A DNA stretch of 57,636 bases from Verrucomicrobiota bacterium (GTDB taxonomy: Bacteria > Verrucomicrobiota > Verrucomicrobiia > Chthoniobacterales > UBA10450), in contig QHQA01000039.1 of assembly GCA_003219695.1 (NCBI GenBank), positions 1 through 57,636 on the forward strand, given 5' to 3'. Below the pieces are notes generated by a model, which was not told where the DNA came from, ran no database searches, and saw nothing but the letters and a program-made list of their open reading frames with translations. The position numbers were made by a program, and so were the translations under genes. Positions within the stretch are counted from its first letter, which is position 1; every line of letters begins with the position of its first letter. This document shows, in pieces, positions 25,813-34,453 of this stretch.

Positions 25813-25888
25813 TGTAGCCGGGGGCGTTGACCTCGGCTAGCGACGAAACGATGCCACGAACCCGCCGGGGTCGTCGCCCCCGGCTACA
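25813..25888. repeat. Paired TGTAGCC repeat supplying the recQ 3' end
   Basis: TGTAGCCGGGGGCG ... CGCCCCCGGCTACA, perfect outer arms with an internal unit. On the minus strand it encodes the last residues of RecQ (A-V-A-G-G-D-D-P-G-G-F...) and contains its stop codon. Confidence 0.8.
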
Positions 25889-28038
25889 GCGTCGCGCGCC
25901 GCAAATGCGCGAAAGATCCGCAGCAACCCAATATCGTATCTGTTGCCAAGGAACGCGCTGACATCCACAAGCTTTCCATTGTTGATTTGTCGAAATGCCG
26001 ACTCGATTTCCTCCCTTTGCGAAGCCATGAAGAACCGATCGGCCTCGAGGGATTCGCCCGATTCAATCGCGGCTGCCAGATGCTCGTAAATCGTGCTTCG
26101 CACGAATCCGCGCGCGCGAGAAATATCTTCGACTGATTCACCGCCGCGAAAGCGCCGGAGCGTTTCTTTCTGGCTGTCATTCAAGCGCGACCGGCGTCGC
26201 GAAAGCAGCGGATCGACATTGCGTGAAAATGTCTGGCGCGGATTGGCGGCGAGATAATTTTTGACCTCACTGAGAAACGGCTCGACAAAATCTTTTGCCT
26301 TTTGTTCGCCCACACCGGGAATTCGGCGAAACTCGTTCGCGTTCATCGGATAGTTTCTCGCCATTTCGCGAAGCGACACGTCGGAAAAGATAATGTAAGC
26401 CGGCACGCCGCGTTCGTCGGCGAGCTTGCGACGCAGGCCGCGCAAGCGCTCGAACAGCGGTTCGTCGCATTCGATCGCGCCAGCGCGAGTTTTTTGATCG
26501 CGCGCGGCGATGTCGATTTGTTTTGTCAGCGTAATCGGCGTCCGCTGGCGCAAGGCTTCGTGCCCGGCTTTGGTGATCGTGAGCGTTGCGAACCTCCCGG
26601 GCGCGCATTCGATGAGCCCCAGCCGCAGCAACTCGCGTCCGATCGCCTGCCACGCTTCACGTTTCAAATCCCGGCCAATGCCGTAAGTGGACAGCTCGTC
26701 ATGACCTCGCTGCCGGATCGCCTCGGTGTCTGCGCCACGCAGAACATCAACAACATGATTCAAGCCGAACCCGAATCCGCTTTTCGTGTGCACTCGATAA
26801 ACGCAGGAAAGAAACTTTTGCGCGTGCACGGTTCCGTCGAACGTTTCGCGCGGCTGCAAGCAGTTATCGCAACCGTCACAGCGCTGTTCTCCAAATTTTT
26901 CGCCGAAGTACTCCAACAGCACGGCGCGCCGGCATTGGCGGGTCTCAGCGTAGTGCACCATCTGCCGGAGTTGTTCGCGGGCGATGCGCGCTTCGGTTTC
27001 GCTCTTTTCGTCAATGAAATGGAGTTGCTTGGCGACGTCGCTTGCGCTGAAAAGCAGCACGCATTCGCTGGGCAAGCCGTCGCGTCCGGCACGGCCGGTT
27101 TCCTGGTAATAACTCTCCAGATTTTTCGGCAGATCGTAATGCACGACGAAGCGGACGTTCGGTTTGTTGATGCCCATGCCGAACGCGATCGTGGCCGTGA
27201 TCACGCGCACGTCGTCGCGCAGAAACGCTTCCTGATGTTTCGTGCGCTCGGTGGGCGTGAGGCCCGCGTGATACGGCTTCGCGCTCACGCCGTCTTCATT
27301 GAGATTTCGCGCCAACGATTCTGTGCTTTTTCTGCTGGCGCAATAGACGATGCCGCTGTCATGAGGCCGGCTCAGGATGAAGGCGAGCAGTTGTTCGTAG
27401 GGCGCCGATTTCGGAACGACTCGATACGACAGATTCGGCCGGTTAAAGCTAGCGACGTAACAGCGCGGTTCGCGCAGTTTCAGTTCCTTGATGATGTCAG
27501 CCCGCACCCGTTCGGTGGCCGTCGCCGTGAGCGCTATCATCGGCACGTCGGGAAGGTACGTCCGCAATTTTTTCAGCTCACGATACTCCGGACGGAAATC
27601 GTGGCCCCATTCGCTGATACAATGCGCTTCGTCGATTGCGAACTGGGCAATGTTCCAGTTGAGCGCGCGCTCCAGAAATGTATCGAGCATGAGCCGCTCC
27701 GGCGCGACGTACAGCATCCGGTATTCGCCGCGATGCAAGCCGCGCCAGCGCGCCTTTGCTTGGTCGCGATCCAGTGTGGAATTTAAGTACGTCGCCGGGA
27801 TCCCGCTCGTTTGCAGCGCATCCACCTGATCTTTCATCAGCGAGATGAGCGGCGATACCACGATGGTCAGCCCATTGCGCAACAACGCCGGCAGCTGAAA
27901 GCAAAGCGATTTTCCACCGCCCGTAGGCATCAGCACAAATACATCGCGCCCGGCGAGCGCATCCCGGATGATTTCCTGCTGCAACGGCCGGAATTGGTCG
28001 TAGCCGAAATGTCTTTTCAGCGTGCCTAGCAACTTCAT
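25837..28038 (-). CDS. recQ: ATP-dependent DNA helicase RecQ
   Basis: 733 residues: Walker A 'LMPTGGGKSLCFQLPAL' with Lys43, DEAH box 'AIDEAHCISEWGHDFRPEYR', helicase motif VI 'YYQETGRAGRDGLPSECVL', RQC zinc ligands in 'CRRAVLLEYFGE' and 'CDGCDNC', a winged helix, and an HRDC domain near 525-600 ('DVSLREMARNYPMNANEFRR'). It unwinds DNA 3' to 5' in recombination and repair. Its last 17 residues and stop come from a palindromic repeat, so the native end may have been replaced. Confidence 0.95.
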   Translation of the reverse strand: MKLLGTLKRHFGYDQFRPLQQEIIRDALAGRDVFVLMPTGGGKSLCFQLPALLRNGLTIVVSPLISLMKDQVDALQTSGIPATYLNSTLDRDQAKARWRGLHRGEYRMLYVAPERLMLDTFLERALNWNIAQFAIDEAHCISEWGHDFRPEYRELKKLRTYLPDVPMIALTATATERVRADIIKELKLREPRCYVASFNRPNLSYRVVPKSAPYEQLLAFILSRPHDSGIVYCASRKSTESLARNLNEDGVSAKPYHAGLTPTERTKHQEAFLRDDVRVITATIAFGMGINKPNVRFVVHYDLPKNLESYYQETGRAGRDGLPSECVLLFSASDVAKQLHFIDEKSETEARIAREQLRQMVHYAETRQCRRAVLLEYFGEKFGEQRCDGCDNCLQPRETFDGTVHAQKFLSCVYRVHTKSGFGFGLNHVVDVLRGADTEAIRQRGHDELSTYGIGRDLKREAWQAIGRELLRLGLIECAPGRFATLTITKAGHEALRQRTPITLTKQIDIAARDQKTRAGAIECDEPLFERLRGLRRKLADERGVPAYIIFSDVSLREMARNYPMNANEFRRIPGVGEQKAKDFVEPFLSEVKNYLAANPRQTFSRNVDPLLSRRRSRLNDSQKETLRRFRGGESVEDISRARGFVRSTIYEHLAAAIESGESLEADRFFMASQREEIESAFRQINNGKLVDVSAFLGNRYDIGLLRIFRAFAARDAVAGGDDPGGFVASFRR

Positions 28039-28328
28039 GCTCCCTTTTTATTTATCGAAGCGTCTGTCTTCTGGACAGCCTAATTCGCGCCCCCAGTCTG
28101 CCTGGGTAATGTTCGCCAATTGTGCCTGAACATCCAAGCGGGCGCAGTAAACTGGCGGTTGGTTGGGTCACCTCTCGTTTCGAAGTGGACAGGGAAGGAT
28201 TGAGGGCAATCAGACGAAAATCGCGCGTGGAAGTGCCGCTCTTCGCCTTTGTCCTCTCATTGTCATCTCCCCAGCCGACGGGACAATCTGCTAAACTGAC
28301 AATCAACGAACGCTGTCGCGACACGCTC
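28039..28328. other. Intergenic gap with no supported feature
   Basis: 290 bp between the recQ start and the YyaL-like stop. It should hold the recQ promoter. I see no gene, RNA or strong repeat. Confidence 0.4.
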
Positions 28329-30599
28329 TCAAAACTTTAGTATGTCGCCAAGAGCCGTCGCGTCGGTGATCGGCGCTTTGCAAGTGAAATTTTCGCAAAC
28401 GTATGCGGCTGCCTTGCCGTCCACCGGCGACATCGCGCGGATGGCTTCGTTTGTTTCGCCGAGAAACTTCTGGCCTTCACCACCATCAGCCAGAAGGAGG
28501 ATTGTCTTTGGCAGAAAATGGCGGGGCACTTCTTTGAGCAGCGCTTTCGTTTCCGCTGCGTCCGGTCTCCCAGCGATCACAATTTGTCGCGGTTTGCTCA
28601 ACGAGTAATCGAGCGCCACCAACATTTGCGGCATGGCGCTGGGGAAATGGGAAAGCGTGGCCGCAAATGCATCGATCGTCTTTCTTGCGCACTCGGCTCC
28701 GGCGGCTGCCGGATCATCGAGAATTTGCGATAAGCGTAAGAGATTCAGCGCTGCGACCGAGCTCGCGGCCGGCTCCGCGCCGTCATTGTCGTCTTTCATC
28801 CGGAGAAAAACACTCTGATCCTTGCCACTGGTGCTGAAGTAGCCGCCGTTCTTCTCGTCGAAAAACAGACGGTCCTGCGTCTGCTGCAATTCGGTCGCAA
28901 GCTTTAGCCACTCCACATCGAATGATGCTTCGTAGAGATCGAGGAGCCCCTGGATCACCAAGGCGTAATCGTCAGCGAACCCTTCGATATCACTGCGGCC
29001 GTGGCGATAGTTGCGATACAAAATCTTGCGCGACGAGTCGTACAAGTTTGTCCGCAGAAAATTCGCGGCGCGTGTTGCAATTTCCAGGTAGCGCGGAGCA
29101 TCGAGCACTTGCGCGGCGCGCGCGTAGGCGGAGATCATCAGGCCGTTCCAGGCGGCGATGATCTTGTCGTCTAGATGCGGGGGCGGGCGCCCGGCGCGAA
29201 TGGCAAACAATTTCTCGCGACTCTGCGCAAGCGATTCTGCAGTTTGCTCTTCGGTCTTCTTAAAATGTTCTGCTGTCTTTGCGATCGTATGGCGTTCAAT
29301 CAAAATATTTTTGCCGCGGAATTCATCATGCGGATCGCTTCCTTCCGGCGCGTTGCCGTGAGCTTGCACGCCGTAGTGAAAATCGAAAATCTCAGCGGCA
29401 TCGCCAAGCGCTTCGTCGATTTCTTTTTTGCTCCAGACGTAGAACGCGCCTTCGGCGGTCTTCTCGTGACCGGGATCACCGATCCCGGCTACAACTGGGC
29501 TGTCGGCGTCTTCGGCGGAGAAGAAGCCGCCTTCCTTTGAAGTCATGTCGCGGGCGACATAATCGAGAATGTCATGCGCGACTGCCTCATATTGCTGGTG
29601 GCGGGTGATTTGAAATGCGTCGAGATAAGCGACAGCGAGTTGCGCCTGATCGTAAAGCATCTTTTCGAAGTGCGGCACGTGCCAGTAACGATCGACTGAG
29701 TAACGATGGAAGCCGCCGCCGACATGATCGTGCATGCCGCCTGCCGCCATTTTGCGAAGCGTGAATAGCGTCATTTCGAGCGCTTGTGAAGATAGCGCAT
29801 GTGTCCCGCTTGCTTTGTCTGTGGAAGGCAAGCCGGAGGCATGCCCTACATTACGCGCGTAGAACCGTGTGAGGAAATTGAGCGCGACCGGTCGCGGAAA
29901 TTTTGGCGCGTTACCGAATCCGCCTTCTTTCGGGTCGTAGCTGCGATCAAGCTGCTTGTAAGCGGCCTCCAAGATCCCAGCGTCGATTTTGCCTTCAGCG
30001 GTTCCCGATTGAGATTCCCGCAGAGCCTGAACTATCTTGCCGCCTTGCTCAACAATCTGGTCATGTTTCTCTTTCCAGGCAGTCGCGATTCTTTCGAGCA
30101 CCTTCTTGAACCCGGGCTGACCATATCGGTCTTCTGGCGGAAAATAAGTTCCGCCGACAAACGGTTTCAGATCGGGCATCAACCAGACGCTCATTGGCCA
30201 GCCGCCCCCGCCGGTGGTTGCCTGGACAAACGTCATGTAAATCCGGTCAACATCGGGGCGTTCTTCCCGGTCCACCTTAATGTTCACGAATTGCCGGTTC
30301 ATGATCGCGGCCACTTCTTCGTTCTCAAACGATTCGTGCGCCATGACATGGCACCAGTGACAGGTGGAATAGCCAACTGAGAGAAAGATCGGTTTGTTCT
30401 CCCGACGCGCTTTGGCAAACGCTTCCTCGCGCCACGGATACCAATCGACCGGATTATGCGCGTGCTGGAGAAGGTAAGGCGATTTCTCGTGCGCCAGTCG
30501 ATTCGTGTGCTCGGCGCGAGCAGGCGCGTTCTCAGCAGAAGTGGTCGATGTCACCAACCACGTTAGCGCGAGAAATCCAAACCGGAAATGGCTTCTCAT
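28329..30599 (-). CDS. YyaL-like DUF255 thioredoxin-domain protein, exported
   Basis: 756 residues. A signal peptide ([20 protein letters not shown]) precedes the DUF255 thioredoxin-like domain: '[20 protein letters not shown]', redox-like Cys80/Cys83 in '[16 protein letters not shown]', '[16 protein letters not shown]'. An alpha/alpha-barrel domain follows ('[20 protein letters not shown]', '[16 protein letters not shown]'). The family is widespread, with unclear chemistry. Two repeats are embedded in frame, near residues 250-267 and 369-377, at loops where homologues are normally shorter. Confidence 0.88.
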   Translation of the reverse strand: MRSHFRFGFLALTWLVTSTTSAENAPARAEHTNRLAHEKSPYLLQHAHNPVDWYPWREEAFAKARRENKPIFLSVGYSTCHWCHVMAHESFENEEVAAIMNRQFVNIKVDREERPDVDRIYMTFVQATTGGGGWPMSVWLMPDLKPFVGGTYFPPEDRYGQPGFKKVLERIATAWKEKHDQIVEQGGKIVQALRESQSGTAEGKIDAGILEAAYKQLDRSYDPKEGGFGNAPKFPRPVALNFLTRFYARNVGHASGLPSTDKASGTHALSSQALEMTLFTLRKMAAGGMHDHVGGGFHRYSVDRYWHVPHFEKMLYDQAQLAVAYLDAFQITRHQQYEAVAHDILDYVARDMTSKEGGFFSAEDADSPVVAGIGDPGHEKTAEGAFYVWSKKEIDEALGDAAEIFDFHYGVQAHGNAPEGSDPHDEFRGKNILIERHTIAKTAEHFKKTEEQTAESLAQSREKLFAIRAGRPPPHLDDKIIAAWNGLMISAYARAAQVLDAPRYLEIATRAANFLRTNLYDSSRKILYRNYRHGRSDIEGFADDYALVIQGLLDLYEASFDVEWLKLATELQQTQDRLFFDEKNGGYFSTSGKDQSVFLRMKDDNDGAEPAASSVAALNLLRLSQILDDPAAAGAECARKTIDAFAATLSHFPSAMPQMLVALDYSLSKPRQIVIAGRPDAAETKALLKEVPRHFLPKTILLLADGGEGQKFLGETNEAIRAMSPVDGKAAAYVCENFTCKAPITDATALGDILKF
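29470..29493 (-). repeat. TGTAGCC hairpin inside the yyaL-like gene
   Basis: CCGGGATC-ACC-GATCCCGG plus CTACA, read on the minus strand as V-V-A-G-I-G-D-P-G between 'EDADSP' and 'HEKTAEG'. Confidence 0.8.
29797..29850 (-). repeat. GCATGTGTCCCGCTTGC repeat inside the yyaL-like gene
   Basis: An imperfect palindrome with outer GCATG/CATGC, encoding [16 protein letters not shown] on the minus strand. Confidence 0.6.
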
Positions 30600-30633
30600 G
30601 CGAGGAATGAGTGCGGGTTACTGTGCCATTCTT

Positions 30634-30731
30634 GTCATTCCGAGCGAAGTCGAGGAATCTCTGGCTGTTTTAAACGGGCGTGCGGCGCTCTCGTAGAAAT
30701 CAAAGATGTCTCGACTCCGCTCGACGTGACA
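30634..30731. repeat. Paired GTCATTCCGAGCGAAG repeat before the TauE-like gene
   Basis: GTCATTCCGAGCGAAGTCGA... with an inverted partner TCTCGACTCCGCTCGACGTGAC. The element is about 98 nt, fills the gap between the divergent yyaL-like and tauE-like genes, and ends 5 nt before the ATG. Confidence 0.75.
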
Positions 30732-30735
30732 AAGC

Positions 30736-31473
30736 ATGGACACCACTCATCTCGTTCTCCTTTTTCTCACCATCGGGCTGATCGCATTTCTTTATTCGTC
30801 CGTTGGTCACGCCGGCGCGTCGGGTTACATCGCGACCATGACGTTGTTCGGCCTCGCGCCGACTGTCATTCGTCCGACTGCGCTTGTCCTTAACATTCTC
30901 GTCGCGTCCATCGGCGCGTTCCAATTCTGGCGCGCCGGTCATTTTTCCTGGAGACTGTTTTGGCCATTTGCCCTGTTTTCCATTCCGGCCGCGTACGTCG
31001 GCGGCTATTTGCAGCCGTCCGCTTCGGTGCTGAGGATTTTAATCGGGGTTGTCCTACTTTTCTCGGCGGCGCGCCTGGTGTTTCGCCGGAGCGATCCGCG
31101 GGAAACGTCCCCGCCGTCGCGACCGGTGGCGGTAAGCGTCGGAGCTGGGCTCGGATTTCTTGCAGGACTAACCGGAACCGGTGGCGGAATATTTCTCACG
31201 CCGCTGCTGTTGTTCTGCCGATGGGCGCACATTCGACAGGCCGCTGCTGTTTCGGCGCTCTTCATTTGGGTAAACTCGATTGCCGGACTTGTTGGTTACT
31301 TCACCAAAATTCATTCCATCCCTTCGCTTGGACTCATTCTTGCAGCCGCTGCAATCATTGGTGGCATCATCGGCTCGCATTTGGGCAGCAGGCGTTTTGC
31401 TGTTCGAGTGATCTCGCTTTGTCTGGCTACGGTGCTGCTCATTGCGGGGATGAAACTAATTTTTACCAGATAG
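30736..31473 (+). CDS. TauE/SafE-family (DUF81) membrane transporter
   Basis: 245 residues with about seven hydrophobic segments and the family's duplicated Gly-rich motifs 'YSSVGHAGASGYIATMTLFG' and 'FLAGLTGTGGGIFLTPLLLF'. Members export sulfite or organosulfur anions, but no sulfur genes are adjacent, so the substrate is open. Confidence 0.88.
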   Translation: MDTTHLVLLFLTIGLIAFLYSSVGHAGASGYIATMTLFGLAPTVIRPTALVLNILVASIGAFQFWRAGHFSWRLFWPFALFSIPAAYVGGYLQPSASVLRILIGVVLLFSAARLVFRRSDPRETSPPSRPVAVSVGAGLGFLAGLTGTGGGIFLTPLLLFCRWAHIRQAAAVSALFIWVNSIAGLVGYFTKIHSIPSLGLILAAAAIIGGIIGSHLGSRRFAVRVISLCLATVLLIAGMKLIFTR

Positions 31474-31485
31474 AACCCACGGAGT

Positions 31486-31530
31486 GACGGCTTCCCAGCC
31501 CCGAACGCTTTCGGGGCTGCCCAAGCCGTC
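31486..31530. terminator. Strong hairpin between convergent genes
   Basis: GACGGCTT...AAGCCGTC outer and AGCCCCGAA...TTCGGGGCT inner arms lie between the TauE-like and DUF309 stops. It may act as a bidirectional terminator, but it lacks a T-run and resembles the genome's repeat hairpins. Confidence 0.4.
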
Positions 31531-31541
31531 GCTCCTTGATC

Positions 31542-32012
31542 CTACCGAAGCTTCAGCTTGGGGGCGGTTTTCGGCGACCAAGGATTGGTTTTGTAGTCGG
31601 ATGCGACGATCTGATCGGCATATGCCCGCAAGAGTTGGCGAAGCGCTGCGACATCCAAGCCGTGATGTCGCGGCATGAATCTGGACAGATTCTTCTCCGC
31701 GAGCCGGAACAATCGCACAGCAGGCGGCAAACGCTTGCTGTGTTTTGCGTGCGAAGGGTATTCGAATCGCTTCTGAAGATGAACAAAGGCGCCCGCGGCC
31801 TGGATCAATCCCTTGAAGAAATCCGCATCACGTGAATCGGTGTTGAGCCACAGCTGCTCAAGGACATCGTGCGCATCGTAATAGCGCTGCTCGTTCCAGC
31901 ACTTGAAAAACGCCAGGTAAAACGGGTGCCTTGAGACGTCGGTCTCGGCTAGATCGATGGCACCTTCGGCCAGCTCGGCCACAAGCTGCGAAATCCTCTC
32001 GCCTTTGTTCAT
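31542..32012 (-). CDS. DUF309 protein
   Basis: 156 residues. The DUF309 signature is present as 'YYDAHDVLEQLWLNT' followed by 'DFFKGLIQAAGAFVHLQKR', a helical bundle with conserved His/Glu. Function is unknown. It is convergent with the TauE-like gene. Confidence 0.85.
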   Translation of the reverse strand: MNKGERISQLVAELAEGAIDLAETDVSRHPFYLAFFKCWNEQRYYDAHDVLEQLWLNTDSRDADFFKGLIQAAGAFVHLQKRFEYPSHAKHSKRLPPAVRLFRLAEKNLSRFMPRHHGLDVAALRQLLRAYADQIVASDYKTNPWSPKTAPKLKLR

Positions 32013-32144
32013 GGAGAGCCTTAATTTGCTTGCAGCTCAGAGAATGAGCAAACCACCAATCACCAGCTCTTCCGAGGAACACCCTCACCCGCCCCCTCTC
32101 CTCGTGAGGGAGAGGCGATCTTGCGGTGTGCGGTTCCGTAGAAA

Positions 32145-33416
32145 ATGACAGTCCCCGCCTTGGTCATTTTGCTGGTCGCCATCGGAATTCTGATTTTCTG
32201 TTCCGCGCTGTTTTCCGGGCTGGAGACAGCGCTCTTCTCACTGAAGCGGCATCAATTGCGCCGGCTGGAAGCGAATCACGCCCGGCTCACGAAATTTATC
32301 CAAGTGTTCCGGGAAAATCCGCGTCGCGTTCTGAACATTCTGCTGCTGGGCGACGCACTGGTAAATGTGGTCCTGGTGGTGTTGTGCCTGGTGTTCTTGT
32401 GGGAAGGTCCGCTGGCAGGGCGCATCCCCCAGTGGCTGGCCGGGATTGTGATCTTTGCTGTTGTGGTGCTGCTCTGCGATTTGATTCCGAAAATCCTGGC
32501 GCTTTCGGCGCCCTATAGACTCTCAGCCATCGGCGCCTTCACCTTGCAAATATCAATGCCGCTCCTTGACCGCATCGGCCACGGACTCGAGACGATCAGC
32601 ACGTATGTGCTCGATCGTCTTACGCCTGCGCATCTGCGCACGCGCCAGCGCTCGAGCGACGAGGAACTGGAGACCCTTGTCGAGATGGGACAAGAAGAGG
32701 GCGCGCTCTACGAAGGCGAAGCCGAGATGATCCAGGAAATCATCAAGCTCGGCGATAAAACGGCCAAGGACTGCATGACGCCGCGCGTGGATACTTTCAT
32801 GCTGCCCGACGATTTGACCAATGAAGAGGCGATCGCGCGGTTAAAGGAGAAGCGCCATCGGCGCGTCCCGGTTTACGCCGATACACCCGATCAAATCCTC
32901 GGAATCATCGACGTGAAACTGTTCCTGCTCGGTCCGTCGGAGCATTACACCGAAAAACTGCTCGCGCCCTCGTTCGTCCCCGAGACGATGCGTGCATTGG
33001 AGTTGCTCAAGCTGTTTCTGACTCGTCCCCAAGGGATGGGAGTGGTGGTGGACGAATTTGGCGGCACCGAAGGAATCATCACTATGGAGGACATTGTGGA
33101 GGAGATCCTGAGCGATGCAGTGCCTCGAGGCGATGCCGCCCTTTACATCGAGCCGCTCGGAAACGGCAGATTTCTCGTGAGCGGCAACGCGCGCCTGGAC
33201 GATTTAAGCGATCACCTCGGGTTTGAAATCGATGTGGAAGGAATCGACACGATCGGCGGCCTGGTCTTTACGCGTCTCGGTTATCTGCCGCCTTCTGGCA
33301 CAAAACTGGAGATCCCGCGCCTTGCCATCACGGTGCGTCGCGCAGGGCGCAAGAGAATTGAGGAAGTTCTGCTGGAGAAAACAACGAACACGAACGCATT
33401 CGAGGCTGCGGCATGA
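32145..33416 (+). CDS. CNNM/CorC-type membrane protein with CBS pair (DUF21)
   Basis: 423 residues: DUF21 membrane domain ('FCSALFSGLETALFSLKRHQ', 1-150), paired CBS domains (about 205-325; 'DCMTPRVDTFMLPDD', 'GIITMEDIVEEILSD') and a C-terminal CorC/HlyC domain ('DLSDHLGFEIDVEGIDTIGG'). Members are linked to Mg2+/Co2+ export or resistance. The stop overlaps the next gene (ATGA). Confidence 0.9.
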   Translation: MTVPALVILLVAIGILIFCSALFSGLETALFSLKRHQLRRLEANHARLTKFIQVFRENPRRVLNILLLGDALVNVVLVVLCLVFLWEGPLAGRIPQWLAGIVIFAVVVLLCDLIPKILALSAPYRLSAIGAFTLQISMPLLDRIGHGLETISTYVLDRLTPAHLRTRQRSSDEELETLVEMGQEEGALYEGEAEMIQEIIKLGDKTAKDCMTPRVDTFMLPDDLTNEEAIARLKEKRHRRVPVYADTPDQILGIIDVKLFLLGPSEHYTEKLLAPSFVPETMRALELLKLFLTRPQGMGVVVDEFGGTEGIITMEDIVEEILSDAVPRGDAALYIEPLGNGRFLVSGNARLDDLSDHLGFEIDVEGIDTIGGLVFTRLGYLPPSGTKLEIPRLAITVRRAGRKRIEEVLLEKTTNTNAFEAAA

Positions 33417-34366
33417 CGGTGGGCTTTGTCATTTTTTGTTGCTGGATTATTTCGTTTTTCTTTAACGGAATTGAAAGCGGACTGCTCTCGATCGATCCAG
33501 TGCGGTTGCGCCAAAACGTGAAGCATCGCGTGCCGGCCGCCTTGCGGTTGGATCGCTTGCTAAAACACCCGGAACGTTTGCTCGTGACCGTTCTCCTCGT
33601 CACGAATGCGGCCGACATACTCGGTCTGCTCCTGCTGACGCGCGAGCTGGTCGGGGCGTGTGGCTACGCCGGGTTCTTTTTCTCTCTGGCAATCGCGCTG
33701 CCGGTCTATCTATTTTTCCTCTCGGTCCTTCCTAAATCGCTGTTCCGGTGGTTTCCGTTTCGCGCGCTGGCCCGGCTTGCCGGAGTGCTGGAACTCGTGT
33801 CGATCCTGTTTTCGCCTTTGCTGGAATTTGGCGCACGATTGACCAAGCTGCTCTTGCCGGCTCGGACTAAAAAACGAGCACGGCTGTTTGCCGGGCGCGA
33901 AGAGCTAAAACAGATCACGACCGAAAGCGAGCGCCAGGGCACTCTGAGCCCAACCGAGCGCGCGATGATCCATAGCGTGGTGGACTTTCGCAGCATCAAA
34001 GTTCGCGATGTAATGCTGCGGTTGGCGAAAGTTGTCACCTTGCCGGCAGGCGCGTCAACTCAGGAAGCAATCGAGCTTAGCGCTTCTTCCGGTCTGGATC
34101 GTTTTCCGGTGGTTCCGCGAGATGGACAACCGGCTGGGTTGGTCAACGTCCTGGATATCCTGCTCGACCAAAACGGAAACAAACCACTGGGCAGTTATGT
34201 CCGGCGCATTGTCACCACTACCGAAGAGGAGCCAGCCTACCGCGTTGTGCAGCAACTCCGCGCCGCCCGGCTAGGGCTGGCTGCTGTTCTCGATCGAAAG
34301 AAGAATTTTCGCGGCATTGTTACTATCGACGATTTGATTCGGCGGCTTGTTTCTGCAGGCGGTTAG
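33413..34366 (+). CDS. Divergent DUF21/CBS paralogue without the C-terminal CorC domain
   Basis: 317 residues with a shorter DUF21-like membrane part ('FFFNGIESGLLSIDPVRLRQ') and a CBS pair ('VRDVMLRLAKVVTLPAGAST', 'GIVTIDDLIRRLVSAGG'). It ends right after the second CBS, so the CorC/HlyC domain is missing. Its 4-nt overlap with the full-length paralogue suggests a heteromeric transporter. Confidence 0.82.
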   Translation: MTVGFVIFCCWIISFFFNGIESGLLSIDPVRLRQNVKHRVPAALRLDRLLKHPERLLVTVLLVTNAADILGLLLLTRELVGACGYAGFFFSLAIALPVYLFFLSVLPKSLFRWFPFRALARLAGVLELVSILFSPLLEFGARLTKLLLPARTKKRARLFAGREELKQITTESERQGTLSPTERAMIHSVVDFRSIKVRDVMLRLAKVVTLPAGASTQEAIELSASSGLDRFPVVPRDGQPAGLVNVLDILLDQNGNKPLGSYVRRIVTTTEEEPAYRVVQQLRAARLGLAAVLDRKKNFRGIVTIDDLIRRLVSAGG

Positions 34367-34453
34367 CGCCAAGGGCGCTGTTTCATCCTACCAGCCTTCC
34401 TGAGCGAAGCCGAAGGCTTAACATGACACCGCTGCTGTGTGGCTAGTTCTACC

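Noticed and set aside
26302-27786. Long plus-strand open frame (494 codons) opposite recQ
   Set aside because: It lies wholly antisense to a clearly conserved helicase, has no domain, and reflects the GC-biased codon pattern of the true gene.
31486-31530. Classical rho-independent terminator
   Set aside because: The stem is strong but no T-run follows on either strand, and it resembles the genome's palindromic repeats; kept only as a low-confidence terminator.
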